Counted from the first letter of the stretch, positions 6,667 through 14,608 are shown. The stretch is DNA of 16,452 bases from a bacterium (GCA_024224995.1 JAAENB010000513.1:1-16452); one strand, 5' to 3'. Notes: generated from the letters alone by a model not told the origin. Numbers and translations are program-made.

Positions 6667-9518
6667 GACCGCGTCCTCGAATACTCTATTTTCTTTATTA
6701 TTTCGTCTATGCAATCCTCTTTGTTAAAACACCAGGCCGAATAAGAGAGAGGCAGGATCTTTAATCCTGCCCGGTAATACATATTATACCGCTCCAGTGA
6801 AAATGATTCTACAAATTCTCCCGGATACCCTACCAGGTCTATGCCATAGGTGATATTATTATGCTCTATTACCAGGTCTATTGTTAACCCGGCAATTTCA
6901 TATGCCGGAAATACATCAATGTTGAGCCCGGTAAACTCCTCCCGCACTTCCCGCATAAATTCATCATGAACTACCAGGTCTCTTTCCCCTGCCGCTCTAT
7001 TCCCGGAATGTGATGTTACATACTCCAGGTACTTCCGCACCAGGTACTCTTTTTTCACCATCTCCGGCTCAAAAGATATATACAGATACTGTTTTACCCT
7101 GGCCCGGGTTATGGAAACATTCAAAATATCATCCTTACTAAGGAAACGGTATGTATTCATATGGCTTTCAGCGTCAACAGTAAAAGATAAGAGCATAATG
7201 TCCCGCTCTTCCCCCTGAAAGGTATAGGCGGTTCCTACCAGTATCCCATGCTTTTCCAGGGTTCCTATGCTGAACTTTTTCAGCAGTTTTTGATAAATAT
7301 AATCTACCTGGGCCCGAAAGGGAGAGAGCACGCCAACGGTCCGGCTCATGGATCTGTCCAGGTCTTTTTCATACGCTGCTATTTCAGAGATCTTTTTTAT
7401 TACCTGCTTTGCTTCCTCTTCATTGATCCCTTCTCTGTCCCGGGTTCCCTTACAGGGAATTATCTCAATGGCTCCGGTATTCACAGACCGCGGTTTTTCC
7501 GTCATTATGCGTAAAGAATTATTATAAAATTCACTATTGCTGAAAGCGATAATTTCCGGTAAGCTCCGGTAGTGCTCATCCAGGAAAAATATATCTTTTT
7601 TATCTTTCAGTGACTCGCTCACAAAATCAAGTATGCTTTTATTCCGGTAATCGAGCGTTTTTATCTCCTCTTCTCCCAGGGAATACTCATTGCCAATTAC
7701 AAACTGACGATATTTAGATAAAAATGATATATGCCGGAGCTGATTCGGATCTCCCACTATGAGCACCCGCCGCGCCCGGTAGAGAATGGGTATACAACTT
7801 GCCATATCACACTGTGTTGCCTCGTCAATTATTGCCAGGTCGAACAGCTCCTGTTCCAGGGGTAATACAGTATAAATATCTGCCAGGTTCACCAGCCATA
7901 TGGGAAAGGTTTCAAGAAGGTTTTTAAAATCGACCTGTTTAAAGAGCTCTTCCTGTTTGCCCCCGGTTTTGCCCTGAAGGGCCTTATTAAATCGTACCAG
8001 GTCTTCCCGGTGTTGATTCAGGGTATATTCAATTCGCAGGTTGTTCCGCTTTTTAATAAGATCCAGGATATACCGGTTCCGTGTACTGTGCAGGTTCTCC
8101 AGTGTGCTGATCAATTTCATTAACATTGGACGATCTTTCCGCTTTTCCCGGATCGCGGAAAACCGGTACCGGTTTATTACATGATGTTTTTTGATTCCCA
8201 GCTTATACTGTAATAAAAACTTCCCCCACCGTTTCTCCCGGGACACGCTCCCGGTATACGTTCTTTCTATATCCTCAATCTGCCCTTCAAGCGATTGGAT
8301 TGCCTGTAAACGCTCTTCAATACTTACGGCTGAATCGTCACCCCGGCGTACCATTCGATGCAGCAGGTTCTTTAAATAGTCTTTTAACTTTTTTAAATAC
8401 TGCTTATCCCCTCCCCTGACCAGTACTTCCTGTGCTCCAAGCTGAGACTCTATTATATCTCCCACCACATCCACTGCATGATCCATCTTTGAGGCGATCA
8501 ATACCGATTCTCCCCGGCTGAGATGTTCCAGCGCGATTGACGCGATTGTGAATGACTTCCCTGTTCCCGGCGGTCCTACCACCAGGGTGAGCGGTTCTTT
8601 TTTACAGGATTCCATGATCCTGGTTTGCGCCCGGCTCAGTATGGCGGGTGTTCTCCCTTCCCTGCCCCTTGTTTTTTCATGCCGTTTGTTTAAGGCATTC
8701 GAATTTATTTTTTTATTAAATAGAACCTCTATTGGCCTCGACAGTTTATTTGAATTCGTTATGCCGCTTATCTCTTCTATTACTCCCCTGGCAGGCTTTG
8801 ACTTTTTTACCAGGGCTGCTACCCCCGCGTTATACAGGGTGAAATTATAGAGCCCTCTCTCTTTTCCCTTTTTCCCCGATAGTTTATTGTATTCTTTTTT
8901 TAGTGTCTTATCGGTCACCAGGACCGGGTATAGGGTAAAACTCGTTGTATCAATAGAAATGGTTTCGTCTTCCAGAAGGGCCGCGGTATTAAGAATAGGA
9001 TCGCGGTGGAGTTTATTATCATACTGATTGACTTCTGTGACTATTTGGTCATAGAGGTTTATTGCGGATTTATTATCTTCGTTATAAAGCATTGAAAGAA
9101 GACCAAAATTGATGCGCATATTCTGCGGATCAATGGTGAGGGTGAATGCTGCGTCGATCTCCGCGGGATACAGAAATAACGGCGCGCATACTTTTACGAT
9201 TTCGTCATCATTATTGCCCTGAATTATTCCGAGTAAAAACGTGGAACAGTATAATAATTCCATATCTTTCCGGTGCATATAGGCTTTTTGCCGGAGCTCC
9301 GCCCCCAGGGTTCTGCCGATCTTTTTTGAGGGCTTTAACCCATTCATCAATTCTTCGTATTCAAGATAGACTTTGCTTTCGATCTTCCGGTCAAAAATAT
9401 TTGAAATGATAGAGCCACGGCTGTCGGCTTCGTAACAGTCCCGGAGGTATAACAGTTTATTTGTTACTTGTTCCATATTGTATTTAAACAATGCTAAAAC
9501 CGGGCCGCTGTCAACCAT
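6663..9518 (-). CDS. SF1 DNA2/NAM7-like helicase with nuclease-like C-terminal domain
   Basis: 951 residues. All main SF1 helicase motifs are visible: Walker A GPPGTGKS (315-322), DEATQ Walker B (565-569), GDPNQL (589-594), EHYRSLPEI (648-656), SPFRAQ (732-737), TFQGEE (766-771) and NVSITRAR (800-807). A helical insert of about 160 residues lies between Walker A and Walker B. Residues 1-290 are an N-terminal region I do not recognise. The C-terminus (851-945) resembles the small restriction-endonuclease-like domain that often ends such helicases: IDLVIEHN (880-887), YGIDLVG (891-897) and AGLKILPLSYSAW (917-929). The usual IExDG motif is changed to IDLVG, so cleavage may be lost. Related helicase-nuclease fusions occur in defence islands and DNA repair. 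Start is uncertain: ATG 9518 or ATG 9476 (Met15), neither with a clear ribosome site. It is the first gene of the operon with the XpaC-like protein. Confidence 0.88.
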   Translation of the reverse strand: MVDSGPVLALFKYNMEQVTNKLLYLRDCYEADSRGSIISNIFDRKIESKVYLEYEELMNGLKPSKKIGRTLGAELRQKAYMHRKDMELLYCSTFLLGIIQGNNDDEIVKVCAPLFLYPAEIDAAFTLTIDPQNMRINFGLLSMLYNEDNKSAINLYDQIVTEVNQYDNKLHRDPILNTAALLEDETISIDTTSFTLYPVLVTDKTLKKEYNKLSGKKGKERGLYNFTLYNAGVAALVKKSKPARGVIEEISGITNSNKLSRPIEVLFNKKINSNALNKRHEKTRGREGRTPAILSRAQTRIMESCKKEPLTLVVGPPGTGKSFTIASIALEHLSRGESVLIASKMDHAVDVVGDIIESQLGAQEVLVRGGDKQYLKKLKDYLKNLLHRMVRRGDDSAVSIEERLQAIQSLEGQIEDIERTYTGSVSREKRWGKFLLQYKLGIKKHHVINRYRFSAIREKRKDRPMLMKLISTLENLHSTRNRYILDLIKKRNNLRIEYTLNQHREDLVRFNKALQGKTGGKQEELFKQVDFKNLLETFPIWLVNLADIYTVLPLEQELFDLAIIDEATQCDMASCIPILYRARRVLIVGDPNQLRHISFLSKYRQFVIGNEYSLGEEEIKTLDYRNKSILDFVSESLKDKKDIFFLDEHYRSLPEIIAFSNSEFYNNSLRIMTEKPRSVNTGAIEIIPCKGTRDREGINEEEAKQVIKKISEIAAYEKDLDRSMSRTVGVLSPFRAQVDYIYQKLLKKFSIGTLEKHGILVGTAYTFQGEERDIMLLSFTVDAESHMNTYRFLSKDDILNVSITRARVKQYLYISFEPEMVKKEYLVRKYLEYVTSHSGNRAAGERDLVVHDEFMREVREEFTGLNIDVFPAYEIAGLTIDLVIEHNNITYGIDLVGYPGEFVESFSLERYNMYYRAGLKILPLSYSAWCFNKEDCIDEIIKKIEYSRTRS

Positions 9519-9662
9519 TATTTGGTCATAAGAAAAAGGGCTTCCTTCTTCATAACGTGGGGTTGAAAACCCCGGGCTAAAATTGGCCCATTTTCAAAAA
9601 CTCTCTCAAGAAACTCTTTTTCAATAGGGCCTTTTTCGGGGGATCTTACCCGGGGTGGTTTC

Positions 9663-9687
9663 AGAGACGTTGCAGTGCAACGCCTCT
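9663..9687. repeat. Short palindrome with core cgttgcagtgcaacg, copy 1
   Basis: A 12-nt arm pair around a single central base, 11 of 12 positions complementary. A second copy with the same core is at 9837-9859. Palindromes with a TGCAACG core are common dispersed repeats in several bacterial phyla (from memory, not searched). Confidence 0.8.
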
Positions 9688-9836
9688 ACGGGCCTGTTTC
9701 CGAAGATATTGCCCGGGGGTCAACACCACGGAGGGGTTAAACCCCAAATAAACACCGTGTACGCGTACCGAATCCCCTCGCAGGGTCCGCACTCCTTCCC
9801 GGAATCTCCATAACCCTGCCCAGAAACCAGCCAGTA

Positions 9837-9859
9837 AAGGCGTTGCAGTGCAACGTCTC
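9837..9859. repeat. Short palindrome with core cgttgcagtgcaacg, copy 2
   Basis: It has the same 15-nt core as copy 1, about 174 nt further on. The flanking arms (aggcg on the left, cgtct on the right) make the outer pairing partly G-T. Confidence 0.8.
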
Positions 9860-9870
9860 TCCGAACCAAA

Positions 9871-9889
9871 CCCCTCGCAGGGGTCGCAC
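9871..9889 (+). repeat. Dispersed 19-nt module cccctcgcaggggtcgcac
   Basis: Identical to 348-366 and to the reverse complement of 16365-16383. A copy differing at two or three bases is at 9774-9792. Confidence 0.85.
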
Positions 9890-10067
9890 ACCTTTTCCGG
9901 AGCATCTTCGGAAGCAGACCCCGGTATCACCACAGTTTCTGACCTATTTTCCCCCGGCCATCCGCTGTAGATATCACTATTTTTGGGATTATATGCTAAA
10001 AAAACATCTACCGTTTCAAACCTGACATACGGGTGTCACAGCCATGTGCTATATTACTAATATATTA

Positions 10068-10098
10068 TATAATAGAAGAAAACGTACCATCGAGGTAC
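10068..10098 (+). promoter_or_regulatory. Putative -10 and 5' UTR hairpin of the membrane-protein gene
   Basis: A perfect TATAAT (10068-10073) lies in an AT-rich stretch. The -35 position (10045-10050, tgtgct) is poor, so an activator may be needed or the call may be wrong. Just downstream, gtacc (10084-10088) and ggtac (10094-10098) form a small hairpin before the ribosome site. Confidence 0.4.
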
Positions 10099-10135
10099 AA
10101 ATAATTTAATAAAAAACACTACTAAGGAGGAAAAG

Positions 10136-10498
10136 ATGACAAAACGTAGTATTATTGCCACATTTTCAGGAGTATTATTCGGGTTTGTCTGTTTTGGACT
10201 GGCCTCAAGCGGAGGGCCGCTGCCCTGGCCGGTGGCTGTCCAGATTATCGCGAGCCGTACCCTTATTGGGTTTGCTATCGGCATCAGTTCCCTGTCTTTG
10301 GGGCACTGGTCTGTTCACGGCCTTGTAATGGGAATGCTTTTTAGCCTGCCCCTGGCATTCAGCGGGCTCATGGCACCGGAAAACCCGGAGTTTACGGCAG
10401 CCATGATGTTTGGTTCTACAATGGTTATGGGCCTCATCTATGGCCTGCTCATTGAAGTTATTACGTCCCTTATATTCAAGGCGCGGGTGGAGCAGTAA
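10136..10498 (+). CDS. Small polytopic membrane protein
   Basis: 120 residues with an excellent ribosome site (AAGGAGG, 7 nt before the ATG). Four hydrophobic segments are visible at about 7-24, 34-54, 58-78 and 86-114, with a short basic tail (KARVEQ). The second segment is preceded by a proline-rich turn (GGPLPWP, 26-32). There are no obvious charged residues in the membrane segments and no transporter signature. I do not recognise the family. The gene stands alone and converges on the DUF5648-like gene. Confidence 0.85.
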   Translation: MTKRSIIATFSGVLFGFVCFGLASSGGPLPWPVAVQIIASRTLIGFAIGISSLSLGHWSVHGLVMGMLFSLPLAFSGLMAPENPEFTAAMMFGSTMVMGLIYGLLIEVITSLIFKARVEQ

Positions 10499-10513
10499 GA
10501 GCACCGGCTGCAT

Positions 10514-10539
10514 GCAGGGCTGGCTGCAGCCCGCCCTGC
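10514..10539. terminator. GC-rich hairpin between convergent genes
   Basis: gcagggc (10514-10520) pairs with gccctgc (10533-10539), and the interior ggctgcagcc is itself palindromic. It lies 16 nt after the membrane-protein stop and 16 nt beyond the stop of the convergent gene. No U-tract is present, so factor-independent termination is doubtful. Confidence 0.4.
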
Positions 10540-10554
10540 GACCCGCAGCTCTTA

Positions 10555-11028
10555 TTATAAAGGCTCCCTGCCGATATAGCAGATAATTCCGTCATATACA
10601 AAACATTTTTTCATTGCATCACGCTTTTTGAGAGGGCTCGTCGTATAGATCATTTCCCCGCTCTCATTATGAAGCTTGAATAAAGGAGTGCAGCCGGGAG
10701 CCTGGAACAGGTAGACATAGCCCGTAATCCCTTCATAAAAAACCCCGGGAGTATCGAGAGCCTGCTGCATGTCCCGGCTATCGGTAGTATAAAAATGTCC
10801 CTGGTCATCGCGAAACCGCAATAAGGGAACAGTACCGGGCTCCTTCTCTTTATAAATAAATCCTTCAAGATCTTCATACCGGTATCCATAGATATCAATA
10901 GCATTCCGGGCTTCAACAGGATCAGCAGTATAAAACTGCTTGTTTCCGAAGGAGAGACTATAAAGTGCTCCTTCCGAAGCTGATGAAATGTCTGAGTGTG
11001 ATATTTCTTGTTCAGTATTTAGTCTCAT
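10555..11028 (-). CDS. Three-repeat DUF5648-like protein
   Basis: 157 residues with a strong ribosome site (AGGAGG 8 nt upstream). After 20 polar residues the protein is made of three similar units of about 40-47 residues: 21-59, 67-106 and 114-152. Each begins with LYxL, LLRF or LFKL, has a [QHM][FI]YT core (QFYTAD 31-36, HFYTTD 78-83, MIYTTS 126-131), then a helix (EARNAI, DMQQAL, KRDAMK) and ends Y[ED]G or similar plus G[FY][IV]Y. This is the pattern of the DUF5648 family, usually found as a C-terminal module of secreted glycosidases and surface proteins. Here it stands alone without a signal peptide. The function is unknown. It is transcribed divergently from the metallopeptidase-like operon across a 365-bp region. 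Confidence 0.8.
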   Translation of the reverse strand: MRLNTEQEISHSDISSASEGALYSLSFGNKQFYTADPVEARNAIDIYGYRYEDLEGFIYKEKEPGTVPLLRFRDDQGHFYTTDSRDMQQALDTPGVFYEGITGYVYLFQAPGCTPLFKLHNESGEMIYTTSPLKKRDAMKKCFVYDGIICYIGREPL

Positions 11029-11103
11029 AATAAAAACCTCCTGGATGGACTTTTAATCATATTAGTATGCAAGTTTTGTGCCATCCGGGATTTTTTGCCA
11101 AAA

Positions 11104-11132
11104 AATACAAAATTTTTATATTTTTTTGCCAA
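11104..11132 (-). promoter_or_regulatory. Putative promoter for the DUF5648-like gene
   Basis: On the minus strand TTGGCA (11132-11127), 17 nt and TGTATT (11109-11104) form a reasonable -35/-10 pair. The motif ttttttgcca occurs twice on the plus strand (11091-11100 and 11122-11131), and tgcaagtt (11068-11075) / aacttgca (11131-11138) form a spaced inverted repeat, so this region may also bind a regulator. Confidence 0.35.
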
Positions 11133-11190
11133 CTTGCACTTCGGTAAACTATATACAAATATTAGTTGTACTCGTTTTTGTTACAAATAA

Positions 11191-11209
11191 AGTACTGTTT
11201 TCCAGTACT
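11191..11209. promoter_or_regulatory. Operator-like dyad agtactg-N5-cagtact
   Basis: A perfect 7-bp inverted repeat with a 5-nt AT-rich centre lies in the middle of the divergent intergenic region. It fits a binding site for a dimeric regulator or a short hairpin. No regulator gene is nearby. Confidence 0.35.
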
Positions 11210-11280
11210 GGTGTCAATAGCAGGGGAATCAACGCTAACTGAGAGGGAATGAACAACAGTATTTTTTTGATAAATAAAAA

Positions 11281-11351
11281 GTGTCAGAATTTGACAACAG
11301 GTGTCAGTTTTTGACAGCAGATTTTAGAGTTGACACGAATCGCTGTATAAA
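11281..11351 (+). promoter_or_regulatory. Tandem TGTCA-N5-TGACA sites and promoter upstream of the metallopeptidase operon
   Basis: Two 20-bp direct repeats lie head to tail (11281-11300 and 11301-11320). Each contains a palindrome TGTCA-N5-TGACA, and a further TTGACAC half-site is at 11330-11336. A TATAAA at 11346-11351 with a weak TTTAGA 17 nt upstream (11323-11328) may be the promoter. The paired palindromes just upstream look like a tandem operator or activator site. Confidence 0.45.
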
Positions 11352-11393
11352 AAAGAAATAATTTATTTCCCGGCAAAAGCGAGAGGTTTTATA

Positions 11394-13865
11394 ATGCCTA
11401 AAATACGAGTGCGAAATCTAAAAGGAGAAAAGTCGGTAGTAATCGGCCGGAAGAATACACTCCAGATATCAAAAGTAAAATTTTATGTCCGTTTTTTGTA
11501 TTATAACCCCATAGAGGATGCTTATCTTGATCTGCCCGCTGGGGTGGACGTGGCATTGATGGACCATGATCCCATTCATGGAGATGAGACCTATGGAACA
11601 GCTCAAACAACAGGAAAAGAGGACTTGCCCATTGAAATAAGCTACCTGGATAGAAAAAAGGCGGCACGCAACCCGGACCTGTACCTGCTTCTGAAAACAG
11701 GAAGCCGCTATATCGATTTAAACAACAACAGGATCATAACAAAAGAAGAGATTGGAAAAGAGGAGATAGGAGATCCTCCCGGCTGTTATTATGCGGCACT
11801 GCCTAAAGAGATCCATACACGAAATAAACAGGCCATTAATCATCAAAGCGGCTTTCTGGAAGATTATGAAGGAAAAGGGGAAGGGGGACCGGGAACGGAT
11901 ACATTCGGCAACAGTAAAGCCTGGACCTTCAAGCTTGAGGATGCCAGGATTTTCGGCCGGCTGCAATACCATAACGAAAAAAGTTCATCACTGCAAAGCA
12001 TGCCGCCAAACCTGGTAGTCACTGCCTATGATTTCGAGCCGGGCACTGAGCATGAGTTTTACGGGGCAGCCAACCTGCAGGAAAACGGAAATTTTTATTT
12101 ACCCGTCTTCATGAAAGACGAGTCAAAACCCGGGGTCTCTTTTTCAATAAAAAATAAGCGGGATATATACCTGGATAAAGAGAACGGAACCTATAACAGC
12201 AGTGCTGATGGAAAATGGGTGAAGCTGCCCCGGTCATGGGAATCAAAAAAATATTGGGATTCCGAGAGAAAAGCCGGGATCAGGGAAAGCTGGAAGGGGC
12301 TTGATATTGGAAGCCCGGCAGAGCCCTGGACTTTTACCTATATTGAAGAAGCCCTTATTGAAATAACCGGTATCCCTGTCAATTTTGCCCCATCAATAGA
12401 AACCTGTCTCATACGGTATTCTTTTGTAAAGGAACCGGGGTCAACAGGAAATGAGGGAGTGCTGTTTATAAAAGACAGGGACGGAAAGCCCGTGCGCACA
12501 ATGTGGCCCCTGGAATTGGAGCAGGGGAGCGAGGGAAGTTTCGAATGGGACGGGACCGATGATTCAGGGAACTATGCAGGCCCGGGACAATCTCCTTTTA
12601 CCGTATTGCTGCAGCTGCAAAATCGCTCAAACGTAAAAGACGAGAAACAGACCGCCGTTGAGATTGAACAGCTGGATCTGAACGTACAGGGACTGGAGAC
12701 CCATAAGGAGAAAAAGATCCTGCTCATGAATGACCCGGAGCGTGAAATAGAAGTAAGCGCCGTAGTACGGATTTTACAGTCCAACGGAACCGGGGCAGCT
12801 GTGGATATGGAAATCCCTGTGGAGTTTACGGTTATTGATCCTTCGTCAACAAATACGGCGCCTGCCGGATCGTACCGGTACGGATCAGGGGATATCTCAC
12901 CCCGGTATCTTGGAAAAGAGAGTGACAGTGAATACTGGAGAGCCGGTACTGAAAAATATAAGACAGGTTATAAAACCGTGACAGAAGCGGGAAGCGGAAA
13001 AGCAGAGTGTTGTTTTTTGCCCTCAGGAGTGGGCGGGGATCAATATCGCATAAAAGCGGCAGTAGGGGAGCTCATTACTGCGGAGTCAGAGGAGTTTACT
13101 ATATGGCGGTCCGTAAGCCTTGATCTGTACCAGGCTGCCGGGAAGAATCATATCAGCACAAACAGCAGTAATTCCGTACTCTCGGGAACCGGTTATTTCG
13201 ACGAAACCTGTAATGTTCTCTATACCAGGGGAGCGGTAACAGACATACCCGGGACACATTCGGGAGTCTATATTGGGCTCTGGGATTTTAACACCGGGAC
13301 ATTCAGAGATTGGGATACCTGGAAGGCAAAACAGGCCGATGAAATACCTGCGGAAGGAGACTCAACCGCTGAAGTCCGGAAAAAGGCCCAAAAATGGGTT
13401 GAGCGGATAGCGGCTCAATTTTATGAAGCAATGGATCACTGGCCGGCAGAGGCGGGAATACCGCCGGGATCAATTATCGGGATAGATGATATCCATCCGA
13501 AATTTTCCGCGCACGCTCCGGACAGTGACGCGCTAACCGGCGAATGGGATTCCTACCCGGATCTGAAGATACGGGTTTTTGGCAATATCATACATCCCGA
13601 CCAGCCCTGGGCCCGGGTTCAAACAATAACGCTTAAAGAAAGCAGGTATATACCGGCCGGTCTGAGTGGAGCGCGGATCAGGGCACTTCTGGCCCATGAG
13701 ATCGCGCATCGAACAAAAGAACAGTTTGAGAGAACGTATTTTGCGCAGGGGAAAACCCCGGTCAAAGACCGTGATCATTCACCGGCAGCAGGGATTATGG
13801 ATACAACAGCGTCGGGATCGGCCTTTAATAACCGAGAAAAACAGGTACTACGCGGAGAAAAATAA
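11394..13865 (+). CDS. Multidomain protein with C-terminal HEXXH metallopeptidase-like domain
   Basis: 823 residues with GAGAGG about 8 nt before the ATG and no signal peptide. Visible parts in order: a transthyretin-like beta-sandwich (about 25-105, VALMDHDPIHGDETYGTA to PDLYLLLKTG); an EF-hand-like loop DLNNNRIITKEE (108-119); a second, similar beta unit (about 180-260, VVTAYDFEPGTEHEFYG and NGNFYLPVF); a FlgD-type Ig-like unit (about 355-415, FEWDGTDDSGNYAGPG at 383-398); a further Ig/invasin-like stretch (about 425-575); and a C-terminal domain with HEIAH (768-772), His795 in DRDHSP and a Met-turn-like GIMD (800-803). HEXXH plus a downstream ligand and Met-turn suggests a zinc protease, though the 22-residue gap from H772 to H795 is not that of classical metzincins. 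It overlaps the next gene by TAATG. Without a Sec signal it may be cytoplasmic or delivered by another route; a toxin-like effector is one possibility, not proven. Confidence 0.8.
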   Translation: MPKIRVRNLKGEKSVVIGRKNTLQISKVKFYVRFLYYNPIEDAYLDLPAGVDVALMDHDPIHGDETYGTAQTTGKEDLPIEISYLDRKKAARNPDLYLLLKTGSRYIDLNNNRIITKEEIGKEEIGDPPGCYYAALPKEIHTRNKQAINHQSGFLEDYEGKGEGGPGTDTFGNSKAWTFKLEDARIFGRLQYHNEKSSSLQSMPPNLVVTAYDFEPGTEHEFYGAANLQENGNFYLPVFMKDESKPGVSFSIKNKRDIYLDKENGTYNSSADGKWVKLPRSWESKKYWDSERKAGIRESWKGLDIGSPAEPWTFTYIEEALIEITGIPVNFAPSIETCLIRYSFVKEPGSTGNEGVLFIKDRDGKPVRTMWPLELEQGSEGSFEWDGTDDSGNYAGPGQSPFTVLLQLQNRSNVKDEKQTAVEIEQLDLNVQGLETHKEKKILLMNDPEREIEVSAVVRILQSNGTGAAVDMEIPVEFTVIDPSSTNTAPAGSYRYGSGDISPRYLGKESDSEYWRAGTEKYKTGYKTVTEAGSGKAECCFLPSGVGGDQYRIKAAVGELITAESEEFTIWRSVSLDLYQAAGKNHISTNSSNSVLSGTGYFDETCNVLYTRGAVTDIPGTHSGVYIGLWDFNTGTFRDWDTWKAKQADEIPAEGDSTAEVRKKAQKWVERIAAQFYEAMDHWPAEAGIPPGSIIGIDDIHPKFSAHAPDSDALTGEWDSYPDLKIRVFGNIIHPDQPWARVQTITLKESRYIPAGLSGARIRALLAHEIAHRTKEQFERTYFAQGKTPVKDRDHSPAAGIMDTTASGSAFNNREKQVLRGEK

Positions 13866-14608
13866 TGACGGCAGCAAAGGGTGGAAAAAAAATAACTATT
13901 ATCCCGGTACAGGATGAATTTATCGTGGGGGAGCCGGTCTCGGTAACGGTTATATACTCCAATGAGGGAAAAAAGGCAGTAAGCTTCAGGGACCCGGTTA
14001 AAACCTGGGAGGTAATGCTGTATATAGATTCCCTGGCTCCCGGAGGAACGGAAGAAGAGCTCGTAACGCAGCACCGGCTGCCATTTGGAAAAATAATAAA
14101 AAAAACCGGAGAATTTGGTTTAAGCTATGAAACAAGAGAAGAAGCGGAAACAATTACGCTGAAACCGGGAGCGGAGTACCGGTTTCAGTATGATATTTCC
14201 TATGAGGCGATATCGATCTTTGGGCCGGGCAGATACAGCCTGTATGTTGTGGATGAGAGTAAAAGCACGGCAATACGTTCAAACAAGGAGCTGGTACCGG
14301 TCTATTTTAAGAGAGAATCGGTCAATTTGCTGGTGGAAATGCTTACAAAAGAGGAAGCAGTATACGATACCGACAGTTTTAGCATCGGCTGGCTTAAAAA
14401 GATCCATCCCGCATTACTGGTAGAGCCCGGGGACCTGGCAGAGCAGGGAGCGGAATCGAGACAAAAACTCTCCCGGATCTTCAGATCCTGGTGGGACCGG
14501 AATAAAAATATCAAACAGGTTTTACAGGCAATCAGAAATATAAATAATGAAGGACATGGAAGTAAGGAGCAAGGGACAGGGGAAAAGGCACAAGGGGGAG
14601 TAAAATAA
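13865..14608 (+). CDS. Beta-sandwich partner protein of the metallopeptidase-like gene
   Basis: 247 residues. Residues 8-150 read as an Ig-like beta-sandwich: DEFIVGEPVSVTVIYSNEGK, then LKPGAEYRFQYDIS and FGPGRYSLYVVDES. This resembles the layout of BsuPI-type intracellular protease inhibitors and other Ig-like binding domains, but I cannot claim a family match. Residues 150-225 are helical (IFRSWWDRNKNIKQVL). There is no signal peptide. The last 20 residues are low in complexity (KEQGTGEKAQGG) and are encoded by a purine-rich repeat that also forms one arm of an inverted repeat. The start ATG overlaps the preceding stop by one base (TAATG), so translation is probably coupled, which supports a role as inhibitor, chaperone or adaptor of the upstream protein. 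Confidence 0.75.
   Translation: MTAAKGGKKITIIPVQDEFIVGEPVSVTVIYSNEGKKAVSFRDPVKTWEVMLYIDSLAPGGTEEELVTQHRLPFGKIIKKTGEFGLSYETREEAETITLKPGAEYRFQYDISYEAISIFGPGRYSLYVVDESKSTAIRSNKELVPVYFKRESVNLLVEMLTKEEAVYDTDSFSIGWLKKIHPALLVEPGDLAEQGAESRQKLSRIFRSWWDRNKNIKQVLQAIRNINNEGHGSKEQGTGEKAQGGVK

Larger units (their letters stand above)
9519..10135. repeat. Intergenic mosaic of short dispersed repeats
   Basis: The gap between the helicase and the small membrane protein has no convincing gene but many small palindromes. These are ggggttgaaaacccc (9559-9573), ggggttaaacccc (9733-9745) enclosed by cacgg/ccgtg (9727-9731 with 9755-9759), two cgttgcagtgcaacg units, two copies of the cccctcgcaggggtcgcac module (9774, 9871) and a gtttctgacctattttcccc unit (9935-9955) that is the inverted form of a repeat at 16152 and 16380. 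The open reading frames over this area are repeat-rich and lack protein-like composition. Confidence 0.75.

Noticed and set aside
9661..9933. 90-aa minus-strand ORF (and a 61-aa frame overlapping it)
   Set aside because: It is composed of the dispersed palindromes and 19-nt modules. The arginine- and glycine-rich translation is a by-product of the repeats.
9519..10135. CRISPR array
   Set aside because: The repeats are short, of different types and irregularly spaced. No uniform repeat-spacer pattern and no cas genes are present.
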